A DNA stretch of 6,908 nt from Deltaproteobacteria bacterium (GTDB lineage: Bacteria; Desulfobacterota; Binatia; UBA9968; CAXXLF01). Shown one piece after another: positions 5,891 through 6,908 of the stretch; position 1 is the stretch's first letter, and the number at the start of each line of letters is the position of its first letter. The translations under genes and the position numbers were made by a program. Below the pieces are notes generated by a model that saw only the letters and a program-made list of their open reading frames with translations, was not told the origin of the DNA and made no database searches. The stretch is from positions 1-6,908 of the forward strand of contig JACZXR010000120.1 in the NCBI GenBank assembly GCA_022571535.1. Reading direction: 5' to 3'.

Positions 5891-5918
5891 TTGACACCCG
5901 AAGGAAGACCTGTATTAT
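5891..5918 (+). promoter_or_regulatory. Sigma70 promoter of the thioesterase-aldo/keto reductase pair
   Basis: A perfect TTGACA (5891-5896) and TATTAT (5913-5918, 5 of 6 to consensus) are 16 nt apart, which is the best promoter in the window. A second TTGACC begins at 5883, forming a short direct repeat with the -35 box. Transcription would start near 5925. The leader would then be about 110 nt and contain the hairpin at 5941-5960. Confidence 0.65.
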
Positions 5919-5940
5919 TTGCTTGCTGATTAATGAACTA

Positions 5941-5960
5941 CCCCGCAACAAGCTGCGGGG
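5941..5960 (+). promoter_or_regulatory. GC-rich hairpin in the thioesterase leader
   Basis: CCCCGCA (5941-5947) pairs perfectly with TGCGGGG (5954-5960) around a 6-nt loop. It lies about 16 nt after the predicted transcription start and about 75 nt before the gene. No U run follows on this strand, so it is not a standard terminator. It may stabilise the RNA 5' end or bind a regulator. Confidence 0.45.
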
Positions 5961-6035
5961 AATTAACCCGTAGAGATTAAAACATTGGACCGGGAAAAGG
6001 ACAATCCTCGGGCGACAAACGAATAGGTGGCTGCG

Positions 6036-6497
6036 ATGAACAAGAAGGCATTTCAGGATCTCGGTTCGGTAAGTCACTGTCATGGATGTGGACCTGACAA
6101 CGAAAGGGGGTTGAAGATAAAAAGCACCTGGGATGGTGAAGAGGCCGTATGCACCTGGCAGGCTCAACCGCACCACTGTGGCGGATCAAAGGATATCGTT
6201 AACGGAGGCATTATAGCCTCTCTAATAGACTGTCACAGTCTCAATTTAGCTATTGCACGGGCCTATAAAAACGACGGCCGCCCTATCGGAAGCACTCCGA
6301 AAATATCCTGTGTCACAGCCAACCTCAACGTTTCCTATCTCCGCCCAACACCCATCAGGTTCCCGCTACACCTTCGCGCTAAGATCACCAGAGTCGAAGG
6401 ACGAAAGACCTGGGTAAGTTGCACGCTCAGTGCAGAGGGACTGGTTTGCGCTACAGGTGAAGTCTTGGGAATTAGAGTCCAGCGAGAAGATGAGTAA
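6036..6497 (+). CDS. PaaI-type hotdog-fold thioesterase
   Basis: This 153-residue protein has the single hotdog domain of PaaI-like acyl-CoA thioesterases, which hydrolyse acyl- or aryl-CoA esters in the cytosol. It begins with 'CHGCGPDNERGLKI' (15-28), the N-terminal motif common in this subgroup. The active-site helix follows as 'VNGGIIASLIDCHS' (55-68), with D65 as the likely catalytic acid. Most relatives have His-Gly-Gly where this has Asn56-Gly-Gly. The strand 'LNVSYLRPTPI' (97-107) is also typical. ATG 6036 is preferred because AGGTGG (6025-6030) lies 5 nt upstream; a GTG at 6027 would overlap that site. A good promoter lies at 5891-5918. The next gene begins 23 bp after the stop, so the two probably share a transcript. 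The physiological CoA ester is unknown. Confidence 0.85.
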   Translation: MNKKAFQDLGSVSHCHGCGPDNERGLKIKSTWDGEEAVCTWQAQPHHCGGSKDIVNGGIIASLIDCHSLNLAIARAYKNDGRPIGSTPKISCVTANLNVSYLRPTPIRFPLHLRAKITRVEGRKTWVSCTLSAEGLVCATGEVLGIRVQREDE

Positions 6498-6520
6498 CTG
6501 TCTAGCACACAAGGCCAACG

Positions 6521-6908
6521 GTGGAATATAACATTCTGGGACGGAGCGGTTTAAAGGTCAGCATTGTCGGCCTGGGCTGCGGTGGTCCCAGCCAACTGGG
6601 CCAGCGAGCCAACAAAAGCGAAAAGGAATCTGTCTCTCTAGTTAGACAGGCCCTCGACATGGGGATAAACTTTCTGGACACTGCCGAAGTTTATAGCACG
6701 GAGTCCATTGTGGGCAGTGCCATTCGGGAGATTCCGCGAGACCGGGTTGTGATCTCCACAAAGAAGCACCCCCCGTCTCCTCATAGCGCTGACCCTGCTG
6801 GGGAGCTAAGAAAGGGGCTGGAGCAAAGCCTCAGGAAACTCAAAACGGATTATGTTGATATCTACCACCTCCATGGAATTGCGCCCGAGCAATACCCCTT
6901 TTCACTGA
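6521..6908 (+). CDS. Aldo/keto reductase, N-terminal part (cut by window edge)
   Basis: The open frame runs without a stop to the end of the window, giving 129 residues of an NADPH-dependent aldo/keto reductase, usually about 300 residues long. The start 'YNILGRSGLKVSIVGLGCGG' (3-22) is the usual N-terminal strand. The catalytic tetrad is visible: D53 in 'NFLDTAEVY', Y58, K81 in 'ISTKK', and H118 in 'YVDIYHLHG'. The protein therefore looks functional as far as it goes. The GTG at 6521 is chosen for its fit to the family N-terminus; only a weak AAGG (6511-6514) precedes it. It lies 23 bp after the thioesterase stop and is probably in the same operon. The missing C-terminal part, which holds most of the cofactor-phosphate and substrate determinants, prevents a substrate call. 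Confidence 0.9.
   Translation, partial: MEYNILGRSGLKVSIVGLGCGGPSQLGQRANKSEKESVSLVRQALDMGINFLDTAEVYSTESIVGSAIREIPRDRVVISTKKHPPSPHSADPAGELRKGLEQSLRKLKTDYVDIYHLHGIAPEQYPFSL

Larger units (their letters stand above)
5702..6035. other. Divergent control region
   Basis: This 334-bp spacer separates the leftward OCD-family gene from the rightward thioesterase gene. It holds a weak leftward promoter, a strong rightward promoter and a leader hairpin (listed separately). The longer open frames across it show no ribosome site or family resemblance and overlap the real genes, so none is called. Confidence 0.6.

Noticed and set aside
5670..6176. 168-codon minus-strand open frame across the divergent control region
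   Set aside because: It overlaps the starts of two well-supported genes and the promoters, and its composition looks non-coding.

Overview
The window looks like chromosomal DNA of a bacterium with near-balanced base composition. Shine-Dalgarno sites are clear (GGAGG-type), and ATG and GTG starts are both used. I cannot name the lineage. The enzyme families would fit a free-living, metabolically versatile bacterium (proteobacterial, NC10 or Nitrospirota-like), but that is only an impression. No insertion sequence, phage gene, rRNA, canonical tRNA or CRISPR array was seen.

Left part (1-2500), sparse and partly decayed. A stand-alone two-CBS-domain protein (226-684) is followed by about 400 bp without a credible intact gene. 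Next comes an orphan HExxH zinc-peptidase-like protein (1084-1626). A bidirectional terminator-like hairpin follows, then a 100-bp cluster of strong GC-rich hairpins (1717-1817) that no gene explains. A minus-strand receiver-domain gene (2479 down to 1967) is split by one in-frame TAA. Its receiver has also lost most signature residues while keeping the phospho-acceptor Asp.

Middle (2792-5701), metabolic genes. A zinc-type methionine-R-sulfoxide reductase B (msrB) reads rightward. It converges, with 6 bp between stop codons, on a leftward block of three genes: an ornithine cyclodeaminase/mu-crystallin family protein, a 3-hydroxyanthranilate 3,4-dioxygenase, and a ferritin-like diiron-carboxylate protein of unrecognised family. 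The dioxygenase has its own likely sigma70 promoter at 4571-4600 and is closely followed by the diiron gene. Together they suggest chemistry on an aromatic amino acid or a derived imine. That pathway is inference.

Right part (5702-6908). A divergent control region carries a good sigma70 promoter (TTGACA-16-TATTAT) facing right and a weaker one facing left. The rightward transcript has a GC-rich hairpin in its leader, then a hotdog-fold thioesterase and a 23-bp-spaced aldo/keto reductase cut by the window edge.

Items most worth a second look are the hairpin cluster at 1717-1817 (possible pseudoknotted RNA plus a tRNA-minihelix-like hairpin), the degenerate and interrupted receiver gene, and the dioxygenase/diiron/OCD-family cluster.
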